DNA of 64,000 nucleotides from Mesorhizobium sp. 1M-11 (lineage in GTDB: Bacteria; Pseudomonadota; Alphaproteobacteria; Rhizobiales; Rhizobiaceae), in contig NZ_LJSD01000001.1 of NCBI RefSeq assembly GCF_001303895.1, forward strand, positions 1 to 64,000. Reading direction: 5' to 3'. Below the pieces are notes generated by a model. The model was not told the DNA's origin and searched no databases. It saw nothing but the letters and a program-made list of their open reading frames with translations. Below are positions 1 through 8,824 of this stretch, in pieces. The first letter of the stretch is position 1. Each line of letters starts with the position of its first letter. The translations under genes were made by a program, and so were the position numbers.

Positions 1-84
1 GCCCACCGTGTCGCCTCCACCGTCGTGCAGGTGCGAGGCGCGCTCGCTCCGTTCGAAATGCTGCGGAAAGCGTTCGGCGAATAA
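1..84 (+). CDS. C-terminal end of an unidentified protein (partial, 5' truncated)
   Basis: An open frame enters from the left edge in frame 1 and ends at a TAA after 27 codons. The last residues read FEMLRKAFGE, and codon choice (GC-rich third positions) matches the neighbouring real genes. It stops 22 bp before the convergently oriented mutarotase gene, a normal spacing for two convergent genes. Too little is visible to name a family, so no function is claimed. Confidence 0.4.
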   Translation, partial: AHRVASTVVQVRGALAPFEMLRKAFGE

Positions 85-106
85 GCCCCGGGGCCAGAAA
101 GAACTT

Positions 107-1120
107 CTAGCCCAACCGGAACCGGTATTCCGTCACATGATGATAGGTTTCGCCCGGCAACAGGGTCGCAGACGGAAAATAGGAACGGTTGGGAGCATCG
201 GGCCAGACTTGTGTTTCAAGGCATAGGCCCGAAAAGCGCCGGTAGTCCAACCCGCCAAGGCCCGCTGTCGATGGCGCGATATAACCACCGCCGTAGAGCT
301 GGACGCCTGGTTCCGATGTCCACACCTCCATCTCGACACCGGAGGTAGCACCCTGCACCCAGGCTGCCTGCCGCATGGGTCCACGTACCGAAGCCAGACA
401 GAAATTGTGGTCGTAGACGAACTGCTCGCCCTCGCTGCGCAGTTCACGCGCCTGACGGAAATCGAGCGGCGTACCGTCAACCGGCTGCACGACGCCGGTC
501 GGGATCATTTCGGCATCGACCGGCAGATAAGCGCCTGCCGGGATCATCACGCGGTGATCCAGCACATCACCAGCGCCGCCATCGTCGAGGTTGAAATAGG
601 AATGCTGGGTGATATTGCACACGGTGGCCTCATCAGCCGTGGCTGTGAACTCCACGCTGAGCGTGCCAGGAATTTTCAGCCGGTAGGTGCAGGTCACGTC
701 GAGCGCGCCGGGAAAGCCCATCGATCCGCCGGGATCGTGCAGGCTGAGCGTCACGAAATCGCGCCCATGCAGGGAAACCTCCCAGGCACGACCAGCATAG
801 CCGCCTGTGCCGCCATGCAACGCATGCTTGCCCAGGAAATTGCGATCGATCTGGTGGCGCTGGCCAGCCAGTGTGAATCGGCCGTCACGGATGCGGTTGG
901 CGAAACGCCCCACGACCGCGCCGAAATAGAGGCTGTCGTTTTCATAGGCTTCGAACCGGTCGAAACCCAGCACCAGCGGCGCATCATGGCCAATGAGGCG
1001 CAAGTCCTGGATGACCCCGCCCCAATTGAGGATGTTGGCCGAGAGCCCGCCGCCACGAATTGTGAAGCGGCGGATCGCCTCGCCCGCTTGCGTCGTCCCG
1101 AAGAGTTCGCCGTCTTTCAT
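107..1120 (-). CDS. galM: Aldose 1-epimerase (mutarotase)
   Basis: This 337-residue protein has the normal length of the GalM family, which interconverts the alpha and beta anomers of aldohexoses in the cytoplasm before phosphorylation. Visible family signatures are FANRIRDGRF near residue 75, the KHALHGG segment near 100, the catalytic-histidine motif THSYFNL near 170, and a C-terminal LCLETQVWPDAPN stretch holding the general-base glutamate. The ATG has no obvious Shine-Dalgarno. The next gene upstream on the same strand (succinate-semialdehyde dehydrogenase) ends only 45 bp away, so the two may be cotranscribed. The exact sugar cannot be read from sequence. The family call is secure. Confidence 0.9.
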   Translation of the reverse strand: MKDGELFGTTQAGEAIRRFTIRGGGLSANILNWGGVIQDLRLIGHDAPLVLGFDRFEAYENDSLYFGAVVGRFANRIRDGRFTLAGQRHQIDRNFLGKHALHGGTGGYAGRAWEVSLHGRDFVTLSLHDPGGSMGFPGALDVTCTYRLKIPGTLSVEFTATADEATVCNITQHSYFNLDDGGAGDVLDHRVMIPAGAYLPVDAEMIPTGVVQPVDGTPLDFRQARELRSEGEQFVYDHNFCLASVRGPMRQAAWVQGATSGVEMEVWTSEPGVQLYGGGYIAPSTAGLGGLDYRRFSGLCLETQVWPDAPNRSYFPSATLLPGETYHHVTEYRFRLG

Positions 1121-1165
1121 GCAGCTAGCGCGGGTCGGCTTGTCACCAAGCGACCCGCATACCGA

Positions 1166-2623
1166 TCAGAGGCCGAGACCGCCGATGCAGACATATTTGG
1201 TATCGAGATAGTCCTCGATGCCCTGATGCCCGCCTTCCTTGCCGAGGCCGGATTCCTTGACGCCACCGAACGGTGCTTCCGGCGTCGTGATCAGGCCTTC
1301 GTTCACGCCGACCATGCCGTATTTCAGCCCTTCCATGACGCGGAAGGCACGACCGAGATCACCCGTATAGAAGTAGCAGGCCAGACCGAACTCGGTGTCA
1401 TTGGCCAGCGCAACCGCCTCTTCTTCGGTCTTGAACTTGAAGACCGGCGCGACAGGCCCGAAAATCTCTTCCTTCATGAACATCATGTCGGGAGTAGCAC
1501 CGCTGATCACAGTCGGCTCGAAGAACGAGCCGCCGAGCGCATGAGGCTTGCCGCCGGTTTCGACCTTGCCGCCCTTGGCCTTGGCATCAGCCACGAATTC
1601 CGCAGTCTTCAACGCTGCCTTTTCATCGATCAGCGGTCCCTGCTGCACGCCCTCCTCGAGGCCTGAACCAACCTTCAGCTTGGCAGTCGCCGCGGTGAGC
1701 CTTTCGACGAACTTGTCGTAGATGCCTGCCTGGACGAAGAAGCGGTTGGTGCAGACGCAGGTCTGACCGGAATTACGGAACTTCGCGGTGATCGCGCCTT
1801 CGACCGCACGGTCGAGATCGGCGTCGTCGAAGACGATGAACGGCGCATTGCCGCCGAGTTCCATCGAGACCTTCTTGACCGTCTTGGCCGACTTCTCGAT
1901 CAGCATCTTGCCGACCGGGGTCGAGCCGGTGAAGGTGATCTTCTTGACCAGCGGGTTGAAGCAGAGCTCGTCGCCGATCTCGCCCGCGGCACCGGTTACG
2001 ATATTGACCACGCCCTTCGGGAAGCCGACTTCCTCTGCCAGCGCGCCCCAGGCCAGCGCCGAGTAAGGTGTCTGCGTGGCAGGCTTGACGACGGCCGTGC
2101 AGCCGGCGGCCAGTGCCGGGCCGAGCTTGCGAGCCAGCATGGAAGACGGGAAGTTCCAGGGCGTGATGGCTGCGACAACGCCGACCGCCTCCTTGGTCAC
2201 CATGATGCGGCGGTCGGCCCAGGGCGACGGCACGACATCGCCGTAGGTACGGCGGCCTTCCTCGGCGAACCACAGCACATAGGCGGCCGAAGAACCGACC
2301 TCACCGCGCGCCTCGAACAGCGATTTGCCCTGCTCGGTGGTCAGCAGCTCGGCCAGTGCATCCTGATTATCCATGATGGCATCATGCAGCTTGCGCAGAA
2401 GCTTCGAGCGCTCGAGCGCCGAGGTCTTGCGCCAAGTGAGGAAAGCGGCATGCGCGGCCTCGATAGCACGGCGGGTCTCGGCGGCACCTGCCTTCGGCAC
2501 CGTGCCGATCTTCAGGCCATTGGCCGGATTGGTGACGTCGATGGTTTGACCGGAATCGGCCTGCACCCATTCGCCATTGATGAGATTGGCCTGCCGCATG
2601 AAATGGCTGGTTTTCTGAAGCAT
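1166..2623 (-). CDS. gabD: NAD(P)-dependent succinate-semialdehyde dehydrogenase
   Basis: This is a 485-residue aldehyde dehydrogenase, the usual length for GabD, which oxidises succinate semialdehyde to succinate as the last step of the GABA shunt. The nucleotide-binding segment [13 protein letters not shown] is near residue 155. The general base is E255 in MELGGNAP and the nucleophile C289 in SGQTCVC; the second cysteine two residues on is typical of the SSADH group. A strong GGGAGG site precedes the ATG. The 2624-2783 gap to the next gene carries no recognisable feature. Closely related glutarate- or other semialdehyde dehydrogenases cannot be excluded, and no GABA transaminase is adjacent to fix the substrate. 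Confidence 0.88.
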   Translation of the reverse strand: MLQKTSHFMRQANLINGEWVQADSGQTIDVTNPANGLKIGTVPKAGAAETRRAIEAAHAAFLTWRKTSALERSKLLRKLHDAIMDNQDALAELLTTEQGKSLFEARGEVGSSAAYVLWFAEEGRRTYGDVVPSPWADRRIMVTKEAVGVVAAITPWNFPSSMLARKLGPALAAGCTAVVKPATQTPYSALAWGALAEEVGFPKGVVNIVTGAAGEIGDELCFNPLVKKITFTGSTPVGKMLIEKSAKTVKKVSMELGGNAPFIVFDDADLDRAVEGAITAKFRNSGQTCVCTNRFFVQAGIYDKFVERLTAATAKLKVGSGLEEGVQQGPLIDEKAALKTAEFVADAKAKGGKVETGGKPHALGGSFFEPTVISGATPDMMFMKEEIFGPVAPVFKFKTEEEAVALANDTEFGLACYFYTGDLGRAFRVMEGLKYGMVGVNEGLITTPEAPFGGVKESGLGKEGGHQGIEDYLDTKYVCIGGLGL

Positions 2624-2783
2624 GATCTAGCCTCCCTTCGGCCGCTTGTGGACCGGTGATGAACAGGTCGATGGGTGTTTTCGGCGCCGCCGACGCAACT
2701 GGACCACCGCTCTTACTCCAGGGCCGGCCCAACGATCAATCGCCATAGCTGAAACTAAGCACTGGGCCAGCGTAAATCCAGCC

Positions 2784-3734
2784 CTAACCAAATACTTGAG
2801 CGGTGACCGCCAACCAGAACGAGGTGGTGACGACTGCGCTGGCGGTGGCGAGCGTCATCTGGTTGGAAGCGAGCCCCTGCCCCGTGTCGAACTGCACCGC
2901 GATCAAATAGGAATTGATACCGGAGGGAAGCGCCGCCACCAGCACGGCAACTTGAGCGGTCAATGGTGGCAGACCGGCGAGCCACACCAAGACAAGCGTG
3001 ATCGCCGGCATCACGAACAGCTTTAGCATCGAAAGAGCGACCGCTGGGCCGATATGGCCGGTAATGCCGAAACGATTGAGCCCGAGCCCCATGGCAAACA
3101 GGGCCACAGGGGCCGCGGTTCCGCCCAGCGCCTCGGCCAGCCGCGACACCAGTCCGGGCAGCGGAACGCCGGTCAGTCGCCAGGCAAGGCCAGCAAGGAT
3201 GCCGACGATGAGCGGATTGATTAGCAGCTTCTGCAAGAAACGGCGCAGCATACGCAAAGGATGCACGCCCTTGCCACCGCTTTGGCCGAACAGCTCAAAA
3301 AGCACGATCGAGGCCATCATCATGATGGGAAGGTGCACCGACACCAGCAGCGACAGCACCTCGAACCCTCGCTGGCCATAGATGCCGAGGATGAACGGCA
3401 CGCCGAGCAGCACGACATTCGAATAGGCTGCGGAGATACCGCCAACGATGCCTGTGCGGCTATCGCGGCCGAACAGGCGCGTCGTGACCAGATGGCCGGC
3501 TACCCAGGTCAGCGCCACGGCACAAAAGTAGGTCGCCCACAAAAGCCAGGGCGCGGAACCGTGGAAATCGGATTTTACCATGGTCTGAAAGAGCAGAAGC
3601 GGCATGGCGATACCGATGGCGAATTCAGCCACACCTTCCGCACTTTGCGCCTTGAGATAGCCGGAGAGCCCAGCCAGATAGCCCAGCGCCACAAGGCCGA
3701 AGACGAACAGAACAGTTTCGGTAAGCGGCGACAT
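2784..3734 (-). CDS. AEC-family auxin-efflux-carrier-like permease
   Basis: About ten hydrophobic segments in 316 residues and the opening TETVLFVFGLVALGYLAGLSGYL identify an AEC (auxin efflux carrier / malonate transporter) protein of the inner membrane, two five-helix halves with a short charged centre around residues 155-175. The frame is open upstream to 3869, but that extension is arginine-rich and lacks codon bias, so I start at the ATG before SPLTET. Bacterial members export or import small carboxylates and amino acids; the substrate here is unknown. It is on the same strand as gabD, 160 bp upstream, so cotranscription is possible but unproven. Confidence 0.8.
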   Translation of the reverse strand: MSPLTETVLFVFGLVALGYLAGLSGYLKAQSAEGVAEFAIGIAMPLLLFQTMVKSDFHGSAPWLLWATYFCAVALTWVAGHLVTTRLFGRDSRTGIVGGISAAYSNVVLLGVPFILGIYGQRGFEVLSLLVSVHLPIMMMASIVLFELFGQSGGKGVHPLRMLRRFLQKLLINPLIVGILAGLAWRLTGVPLPGLVSRLAEALGGTAAPVALFAMGLGLNRFGITGHIGPAVALSMLKLFVMPAITLVLVWLAGLPPLTAQVAVLVAALPSGINSYLIAVQFDTGQGLASNQMTLATASAVVTTSFWLAVTAQVFG

Positions 3735-3902
3735 TGGATTCCTCGATGGCCGACTGATAGGAGAGCCGCGCCGGCCGCGCAACCGCAAGATCCTCGCCTT
3801 CGATGCTGGCAGCCAGCAAACCATGCCGGCTTGCCTTCCTGAAAACTTTGCGGTCCCTATATGACCCATACCGGCGTCGATGGGACGACGGAAAGGTCCG
3901 TC

Positions 3903-4454
3903 ATGCTTCGCGTCGCCCTTGTCCTTTTGCTGTGCTTGTCGCCGGTCTCAGCCTACGCGACCGACGCCGGCTGGGCGCTGCTCAGGGCCGGTGGTCATGT
4001 CGTCCTGCTGCGTCACGCTATGGTGACCGGCAATGGCGACCCGGCAGGTTTCGACGTCGGCAAATGCGCGACACAACAGAAGCTGTCGGATCGCGGCAAG
4101 CAGCAGGCGCGCAAGATCGGCGCGCTGTTCGCTGCGCGCGCCGCCCCTATCGACCGGGTGCTGTCCAGCCGCTATTGCCGCGCGCTCGACACCGCCGGCA
4201 TCGCCTTCGAGGACAACAAGGCCGAGCAATTCGAGCCGCTCGATCTTTTGTCGAAGGATCCGGCGGCGGCTGCGGTGCAGAACGCCGCTGTGATCAAGGA
4301 AGTGGAGAGCTTCACCGGCGACGGAAACCTCGTCCTGGTCACCCATCTTGAAAACATCCAGGCGCTGACCGGCGCCGGTGCCCGCGAGGGGGAGGCGGTG
4401 ATCGTTGGCCTCGACAACGAGAAGCTGCGCGTGCTCGGCCGCATCATCTTTTGA
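3903..4454 (+). CDS. Exported histidine phosphatase family protein
   Basis: This 183-residue protein starts with a hydrophobic signal peptide (residues 1 to about 20, cleavage near SAYA) and then has the histidine phosphatase fold. The phosphate-accepting RH pair is R37-H38 in VVLLRHAM, the second arginine is in SSRYCRALDTA, and the second catalytic histidine is in VTHLENIQALTG. The protein is therefore likely a periplasmic phosphomonoesterase of the small RHG type, distinct from cytoplasmic SixA. The start at 3903 puts the signal peptide at the N terminus; an in-frame ATG at 3861 would add 14 uncharacteristic residues. It stands alone, divergent from the AEC permease, and its substrate is unknown. 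Confidence 0.82.
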   Translation: MLRVALVLLLCLSPVSAYATDAGWALLRAGGHVVLLRHAMVTGNGDPAGFDVGKCATQQKLSDRGKQQARKIGALFAARAAPIDRVLSSRYCRALDTAGIAFEDNKAEQFEPLDLLSKDPAAAAVQNAAVIKEVESFTGDGNLVLVTHLENIQALTGAGAREGEAVIVGLDNEKLRVLGRIIF

Positions 4455-4538
4455 TGATCGCCAAATCCTGAACCTCTGCCACCACCACGGCAAGAAGCAC
4501 GATTTAGCTACCGCCCCCTTCGCCCGGGAGAAAGACTA

Positions 4539-4563
4539 CCGAAGTACTCCGGCGGCCTTTTAT
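4539..4563 (+). terminator. Possible weak terminator downstream of the phosphatase gene
   Basis: A short dyad (CCGAAGTACTCCGG, 4539-4552) is followed by GC-rich sequence and CCTTTTATT. The stem is short and the T tract poor. The rest of the 278 bp gap (4455-4732) holds a TTGACA hexamer at 4630-4635 that may belong to the acpXL promoter, without a convincing -10 box. Confidence 0.25.
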
Positions 4564-4732
4564 TAGCCTGGAACCTGCTTGCCTTCCCTTACGACACTCG
4601 TCGCCGATATACTTGTGCAAATGCGTTTCTTGACATCTGCGTGGCACATTCGCCCTTTTCCTGCCATGCAAAACGGATTAGAGAGCGCGACAACCTCCAA
4701 TACTGAATCCGCTTCGCTCGAAGGAATTGCCC

Positions 4733-5017
4733 GTGTCCACGACATTTGAAAAAGTTGCCAAAATCATTGCCGACACGAGCGAAATCGACATCGACACCAT
4801 TACGCCTGAGAGCCACACGATCGACGATCTCGGCATCGACAGCCTCGACTTTCTCGATATCGTGTTCGCCATCGACAAGGAATTCGGCATCAAGGTTCCG
4901 CTTGAGAAGTGGACCCAGGAAGTCAATGACGGCAAGGCTTCGACCGACGAATATTTCGTCATGAAGAACCTTTGCGCGAAGATCGACGCGCTGGTCGCCG
5001 CCAAGAGCGCAGCCTGA
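4733..5017 (+). CDS. acpXL: Very-long-chain acyl carrier protein AcpXL
   Basis: This specialised acyl carrier protein carries the growing 27-hydroxyoctacosanoyl (C28) chain that is attached to rhizobial lipid A. The 94 residues contain the phosphopantetheine site S37 in [20 protein letters not shown] and the acidic helices characteristic of AcpXL; from memory they closely track Rhizobium AcpXL. I chose the GTG at 4733 because AAGGA at 4721-4725 then sits about eight bases away and the product begins STTFEKVAK as in family members; the TTG at 4727 is too close to that site. The five downstream genes on the same strand form the rest of the lipid A secondary acylation operon. Confidence 0.93.
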   Translation: MSTTFEKVAKIIADTSEIDIDTITPESHTIDDLGIDSLDFLDIVFAIDKEFGIKVPLEKWTQEVNDGKASTDEYFVMKNLCAKIDALVAAKSAA

Positions 5018-5081
5018 TAATCGGCAGGCCGGCGCACCGGCTGCCCTTGACGGGCGACGCGCGCTGACCCACAAACCGCCC

Positions 5082-6269
5082 ATGACATCCCACGACGTCG
5101 TCATCACCGGCATCGGCCTCGTCTCCTCCCTGGGAGAAGGCCCTGACGCACACTGGCAGAAATTGACGGCCACGGGCACCAAGCCCGTGCTCGATGCAGA
5201 GCGCTTCGCTCCATACACCGTCCATCCCTTGCCCGAGATCGACTGGAACCTGCAGATCGCCAAGCGTGGCGATCAGCGCCAGATGGAAACATGGCAGCGG
5301 CTCGGGACCTATACGGCTGGCCTTGCTCTGGATGACGCCGGGATCAAAACCGATGAGGCTTTGTGCTCCACCATGGACATGGTGGTGGCCGCCGGCGGCG
5401 GCGAGCGCGATGTGGCGGTGGACAACACGATCCTCGCCGCATCTGAAAGCCGACCGGACTTCGACGTCCTGCTCAACGAGAAGCTGACCACCGAACTCAG
5501 GCCAACGCTGTTTCTGGCGCAGCTTTCCAATCTGCTCGCCGGCAACATCTCGATCGTGCACAAGGTCACCGGTTCCTCGCGTACCTTTATGGGCGAGGAA
5601 GGCGCAGGTGTCGCCGCCGTCGAGACGGCCGCCGCCCGCGTCCGCTCCGGCCAGTCGACGCACATGCTGGTGGGCGGTGCCTTCCAGACTGAACATCCCG
5701 ACATGCTGCTCGGTTATGAACTTGGCGCCTATCTGCACAGGGGAGCCTGGAAGCCGGTCTGGCAACGTGCCGGTTCGGAAGGTGGCGGCGTCGTTTCCGG
5801 CTCCGGCGGCGCGTTCCTAGTTCTGGAAAGCCGCGAGCACGCCGAAAAGCGCAACGCCCGCGTCTATGCTGAGCTCGGTCCGGTCCGCTCCGGACGCGCG
5901 CGGCGCAAGCGCGGCGAATTGGGCTCGACCATCGAAACATTGCTCAAGGCGGCGAACCTGCCGCAAAGCCAAGTCCTCGCGCTTTCGGGCGCTTCCGGTG
6001 GCCATGCCGCCACGTCGGCCGAGAAGGCGGCGATCGATGCGCATGCCGGCCTGACCGCGCGCGGCTTCGGTACGCTGACCGGCCATATGAAGGAAGCGCA
6101 GTTCCCCTTCGCGGTGGCGCTCGCCGCACTGGCCGTCCACAACAAGGCGCCCTATCCCGTATTCGATGCGGCATCGGAGCGCAATTTCGACGGAATTCCT
6201 GAACAGGTACTGGCAACGGCGGTCGGCTATCACCAATTCGAGGGCCTGGCGCTGGTCAGCGCCGCTTGA
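5082..6269 (+). CDS. fabF2XL: Catalytically degenerate beta-ketoacyl-ACP synthase homologue (FabF2XL type)
   Basis: The fold is that of a thiolase-like ketosynthase (395 residues; VVITGIGLVSSLGEG at the N terminus, VSGSGGAFLVLES near residue 240), but the catalytic triad is largely missing. The only cysteine in the whole protein is C95, far from the nucleophile elbow; aligning the helix with its downstream paralogue puts E173 where C173 should be. The HGTSTP motif is replaced by LSGASGGHAATSAEK, and only the second histidine (H335 in LTGHMKEAQ) remains. It lies between acpXL and the intact ketosynthase, so by analogy with type II polyketide chain-length factors it may be a non-catalytic partner that shapes the C28 product. 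The partner role is inference. Confidence 0.85.
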   Translation: MTSHDVVITGIGLVSSLGEGPDAHWQKLTATGTKPVLDAERFAPYTVHPLPEIDWNLQIAKRGDQRQMETWQRLGTYTAGLALDDAGIKTDEALCSTMDMVVAAGGGERDVAVDNTILAASESRPDFDVLLNEKLTTELRPTLFLAQLSNLLAGNISIVHKVTGSSRTFMGEEGAGVAAVETAAARVRSGQSTHMLVGGAFQTEHPDMLLGYELGAYLHRGAWKPVWQRAGSEGGGVVSGSGGAFLVLESREHAEKRNARVYAELGPVRSGRARRKRGELGSTIETLLKAANLPQSQVLALSGASGGHAATSAEKAAIDAHAGLTARGFGTLTGHMKEAQFPFAVALAALAVHNKAPYPVFDAASERNFDGIPEQVLATAVGYHQFEGLALVSAA

Positions 6270-6321
6270 GCGGAGCCCACCGGTCGCACGACCAGGTGGA
6301 TCGCGCCGCCGCGAGGCAACT

Positions 6322-6423
6322 AGGGCGTTTCCGTTCTTAACGGAAACGCGGAAACGCTCTATCTTTTTGTTTTACGCAATCCCGGACGCAAAATCGCAAC
6401 GCACTTTTGCTGGATTGCTCTAG
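6322..6423 (+). repeat. Dispersed ~100 bp palindromic repeat, copy A
   Basis: This unit starts GGGCGTTTCCG, has a hairpin (CGGAAACGCGGAAACGCTCT), a T-rich centre and ends GGATTGCTCT. Near-identical units occur at 28277-28378 and, inverted, at 29237-29337, with a truncated one at 29921-29970. This copy lies between fabF2XL and fabF1XL and ends 16 bp before the fabF1XL start codon, so it is within the operon transcript and may affect translation or mRNA stability. It resembles the rhizobial intergenic mosaic element class; I do not assign a family name. Confidence 0.8.
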
Positions 6424-6439
6424 GGTCAAGGATTGACGC

Positions 6440-7711
6440 ATGGCAAAGCTGAAGGATCATCTGGGCAGGCCAGTGGTTGCAGTGACCGGTATCGGCGTTG
6501 TCACATCGCTGGGCGTCGGCAAGGCTGACAACTGGGCGGCACTGACAGCCGGCAAGTCGGGCATTCATCCGATCACCCGCTTCCCCATCGACCAGTTGAA
6601 CACCCGCATCTCCGGCATGGTCGATTTCCTGCCGTCAAGCAGCAAGGGCGCCAGTGCCCTCACCTATGAACTGGCCGAGACTGCCGCACGCGAAGCTGTC
6701 ACGGAGGCCGGAATTGACCTCGATGATTTTGGCGGTCCGCTCTTCCTCGCCTCGCCGCCCGTCGAGCTCGACTGGCATGATCGGCTGGCTCTCTATAAGG
6801 GCGGCGACCAGCCAGACGCCTCCGAACGCATTCTGGACGTAGCCCGCGGACTGAATTCATCGGAGATGTTTGATTCCGCGCAATTCGGCACTATTGCGGA
6901 CCGCCTTTCCGACGCTTTCGGCACCACCGGCCTGCCGATCACGCTCTCCACCGCCTGCGCATCGGGCGCCACCGCCATCCAGCTTGGCGTCGAAGCGATC
7001 CGTCGTGGCGAATGCGAACGTGCGCTGTCGGTCGGCGCTGATGGTTCGGCCACGGCCGAGGCGCTGATCCGCTTCTCGTTGCTTTCGGCGCTGTCCACGT
7101 CCAACGACCCGCCGGAAAAGGCCTCGAAGCCTTTCTCCAAGGACCGCGACGGCTTCGTCCTGGCCGAAGGTTCGGCCGCCCTTGTGCTGGAATCGCTGGA
7201 AAGTGCGCTGGCGCGCGGTGCCACCGTGCTCGGCATCCTGCGCGGCTGCGGCGAAAAGGCCGACGATTTCCACCGCACCCGGTCCAAGCCGGACGGTTCG
7301 CCGGCGATCGCTGCGGTCAAGGCAGCCCTTGCCGATGCCGGTCTTTCCGAAGACGAGATCGACTACATCAATGCGCATGGCACCTCGACGCCGGAAAACG
7401 ACAAGATGGAGCACCTGTCGCTCTCGACGGTCTTCGGTGAACGCATCAGCCAGATCCCGATTTCGTCCAACAAGTCGATGATCGGCCACACCCTGTCTGC
7501 CGCTGGTGCAATCGAGGCCGCCTTCTCGCTGATGACCATGCGCGAAGGCGTCATCCCGCCGACCATCAACTACGACAATCCCGATCCGGCGATCGCGCTG
7601 GATGTCGTGCCGAACAAGAAGCGCGAGGCCAAGGTCGGCACGGTTCTGTCCAATTCCTTCGGCTTCGGCGGCCAGAACACCTGCCTTGTCATGGCACGGG
7701 AACCCGTTTAA
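6440..7711 (+). CDS. fabF1XL: Beta-ketoacyl-ACP synthase II, very-long-chain specific (FabF1XL type)
   Basis: This 423-residue ketosynthase performs the Claisen condensations that lengthen acyl-AcpXL with malonyl units in the cytoplasm. All catalytic residues are present: nucleophile C173 in LSTACASGATA, H313 in NAHGTSTPEND, K345 and H350 in SSNKSMIGHTLSAAG, and the C-terminal NSFGFGGQN loop. The start has GGGTCAAGG 8-16 bases upstream, immediately after repeat copy A. It is the only catalytically complete condensing enzyme in the cluster and sits directly after the degenerate paralogue, which suggests the two form a heterodimer. An 84 bp gap separates it from the dehydrogenase gene. Confidence 0.92.
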   Translation: MAKLKDHLGRPVVAVTGIGVVTSLGVGKADNWAALTAGKSGIHPITRFPIDQLNTRISGMVDFLPSSSKGASALTYELAETAAREAVTEAGIDLDDFGGPLFLASPPVELDWHDRLALYKGGDQPDASERILDVARGLNSSEMFDSAQFGTIADRLSDAFGTTGLPITLSTACASGATAIQLGVEAIRRGECERALSVGADGSATAEALIRFSLLSALSTSNDPPEKASKPFSKDRDGFVLAEGSAALVLESLESALARGATVLGILRGCGEKADDFHRTRSKPDGSPAIAAVKAALADAGLSEDEIDYINAHGTSTPENDKMEHLSLSTVFGERISQIPISSNKSMIGHTLSAAGAIEAAFSLMTMREGVIPPTINYDNPDPAIALDVVPNKKREAKVGTVLSNSFGFGGQNTCLVMAREPV

Positions 7712-7795
7712 GGCGCAGCCTGCGCAATTAATTGCACAAAACGGGTCCAGGTTACCCTCCTGGCGTGTGAATTCTGCTGAAGGGAGCGCTGCCTG

Positions 7796-8824
7796 ATGCG
7801 CGCACTGCAACTTATTGAGGACCGTCGGCTCGAAATCGTCGACATCGCCCCTCCTCCGCCACCTGCTGTCGGCGAGGTGACCTTGCGCATCAAGGCTGTG
7901 GCGTTGAACCACATCGATGTCTGGGGCTGGCGCGGCATGGCCTTCGCCAAGCGCAAGCTGCCACTCACCGTCGGCGCGGAAGCCTCGGGCGAGGTCGAGG
8001 CCATTGGTCCCGGCGTGTCCAATCTGGTTCCTGGCCAGCTCGTCTCGATCTACGGCGCCCGCACCTGCGGACTGTGCCGCGCCTGCCGCGAGAAGCGCGA
8101 CAATCTCTGCGAACATGTCGGTGGCGTGCACGGCTTCCACCTCGACGGCTTCGCGCAGGAGAAAATCAACCTGCCTGCCCGCCTGCTGGTTCCAGCTCCT
8201 CCCGGCGTTGATGCCATTGGCGCGGCTGTCGCACCGGTCACTTTCGGCACGGTCGAGCACATGTTGTTCGACAACGCCAGGCTCGAGCCCGGCGAAACGA
8301 TCCTGATCCATGCCGGTGGCTCCGGCATCGGCTCGGCAGCGATCCAGCTTGCCAAGAAGATCGGCTGCACCGTCATCACCACCGTCGGCTCCAACGACAA
8401 GATCGAGAAGGCCAAGGCGCTCGGCGCCGATCATGTCATCAACTACCGCGAAGACCGCTTCGAGGGCGTGGTTCGCAAGATCACCAGGAAAAAGGGCGTT
8501 GACGTCGTCTTCGAACATGTCGGCAAGGACACCTGGGCCGGCTCGATGTTTTCCCTGAAGCGTGGTGGCCGCCTCGTCACCTGCGGTTCGACTTCCGGCG
8601 TCACGACCGAGGTGAATCTGATGATGCTGTTCCAGCAGCAGCTGAAGCTGCTGGGTTCGTTCGGCTGCCGCATGGAAAACATGGCGGATGCCATGCAGAA
8701 GATGGCAGCCGGCCTCGTCGCACCTGTCATCGATACTAAGGTCGATTTCAACGGCATCGATGCAGCGCTGAAGCGTATGGAAGGCCGCGACGTCTTCGGC
8801 AAGATCATCCTGCGCGTGGGCTGA
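7796..8824 (+). CDS. adh2XL: Medium-chain zinc-type dehydrogenase of the VLCFA lipid A operon (Adh2XL type)
   Basis: This 342-residue MDR-superfamily protein probably supplies a reductive step, or removes a double bond, in C28 fatty acid synthesis; its substrate is not established by sequence. The Rossmann motif is HAGGSGIGSAAIQLAKK near residue 175. The structural zinc lobe is intact (C91, C94, C97, C105), but the catalytic zinc ligands are not: the usual cysteine is N38 in VALNHIDVW, and the usual GHE reads GAE at 60-62. That pattern resembles quinone- or enoyl-reductase members rather than alcohol dehydrogenases. The stop codon overlaps the lpxXL start by one base. Confidence 0.85.
   Translation: MRALQLIEDRRLEIVDIAPPPPPAVGEVTLRIKAVALNHIDVWGWRGMAFAKRKLPLTVGAEASGEVEAIGPGVSNLVPGQLVSIYGARTCGLCRACREKRDNLCEHVGGVHGFHLDGFAQEKINLPARLLVPAPPGVDAIGAAVAPVTFGTVEHMLFDNARLEPGETILIHAGGSGIGSAAIQLAKKIGCTVITTVGSNDKIEKAKALGADHVINYREDRFEGVVRKITRKKGVDVVFEHVGKDTWAGSMFSLKRGGRLVTCGSTSGVTTEVNLMMLFQQQLKLLGSFGCRMENMADAMQKMAAGLVAPVIDTKVDFNGIDAALKRMEGRDVFGKIILRVG

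Noticed and set aside
407-1666. Long open frame (419 codons) on the plus strand
   Set aside because: It runs antisense to the mutarotase and dehydrogenase genes, which have full family motifs. GC-rich DNA yields such shadows, and its product matches no family.
4727-4732. TTG start for acpXL giving two extra residues
   Set aside because: The ribosome site AAGGA would be only one or two bases away, and AcpXL proteins begin at the STTF-like position given by GTG 4733.
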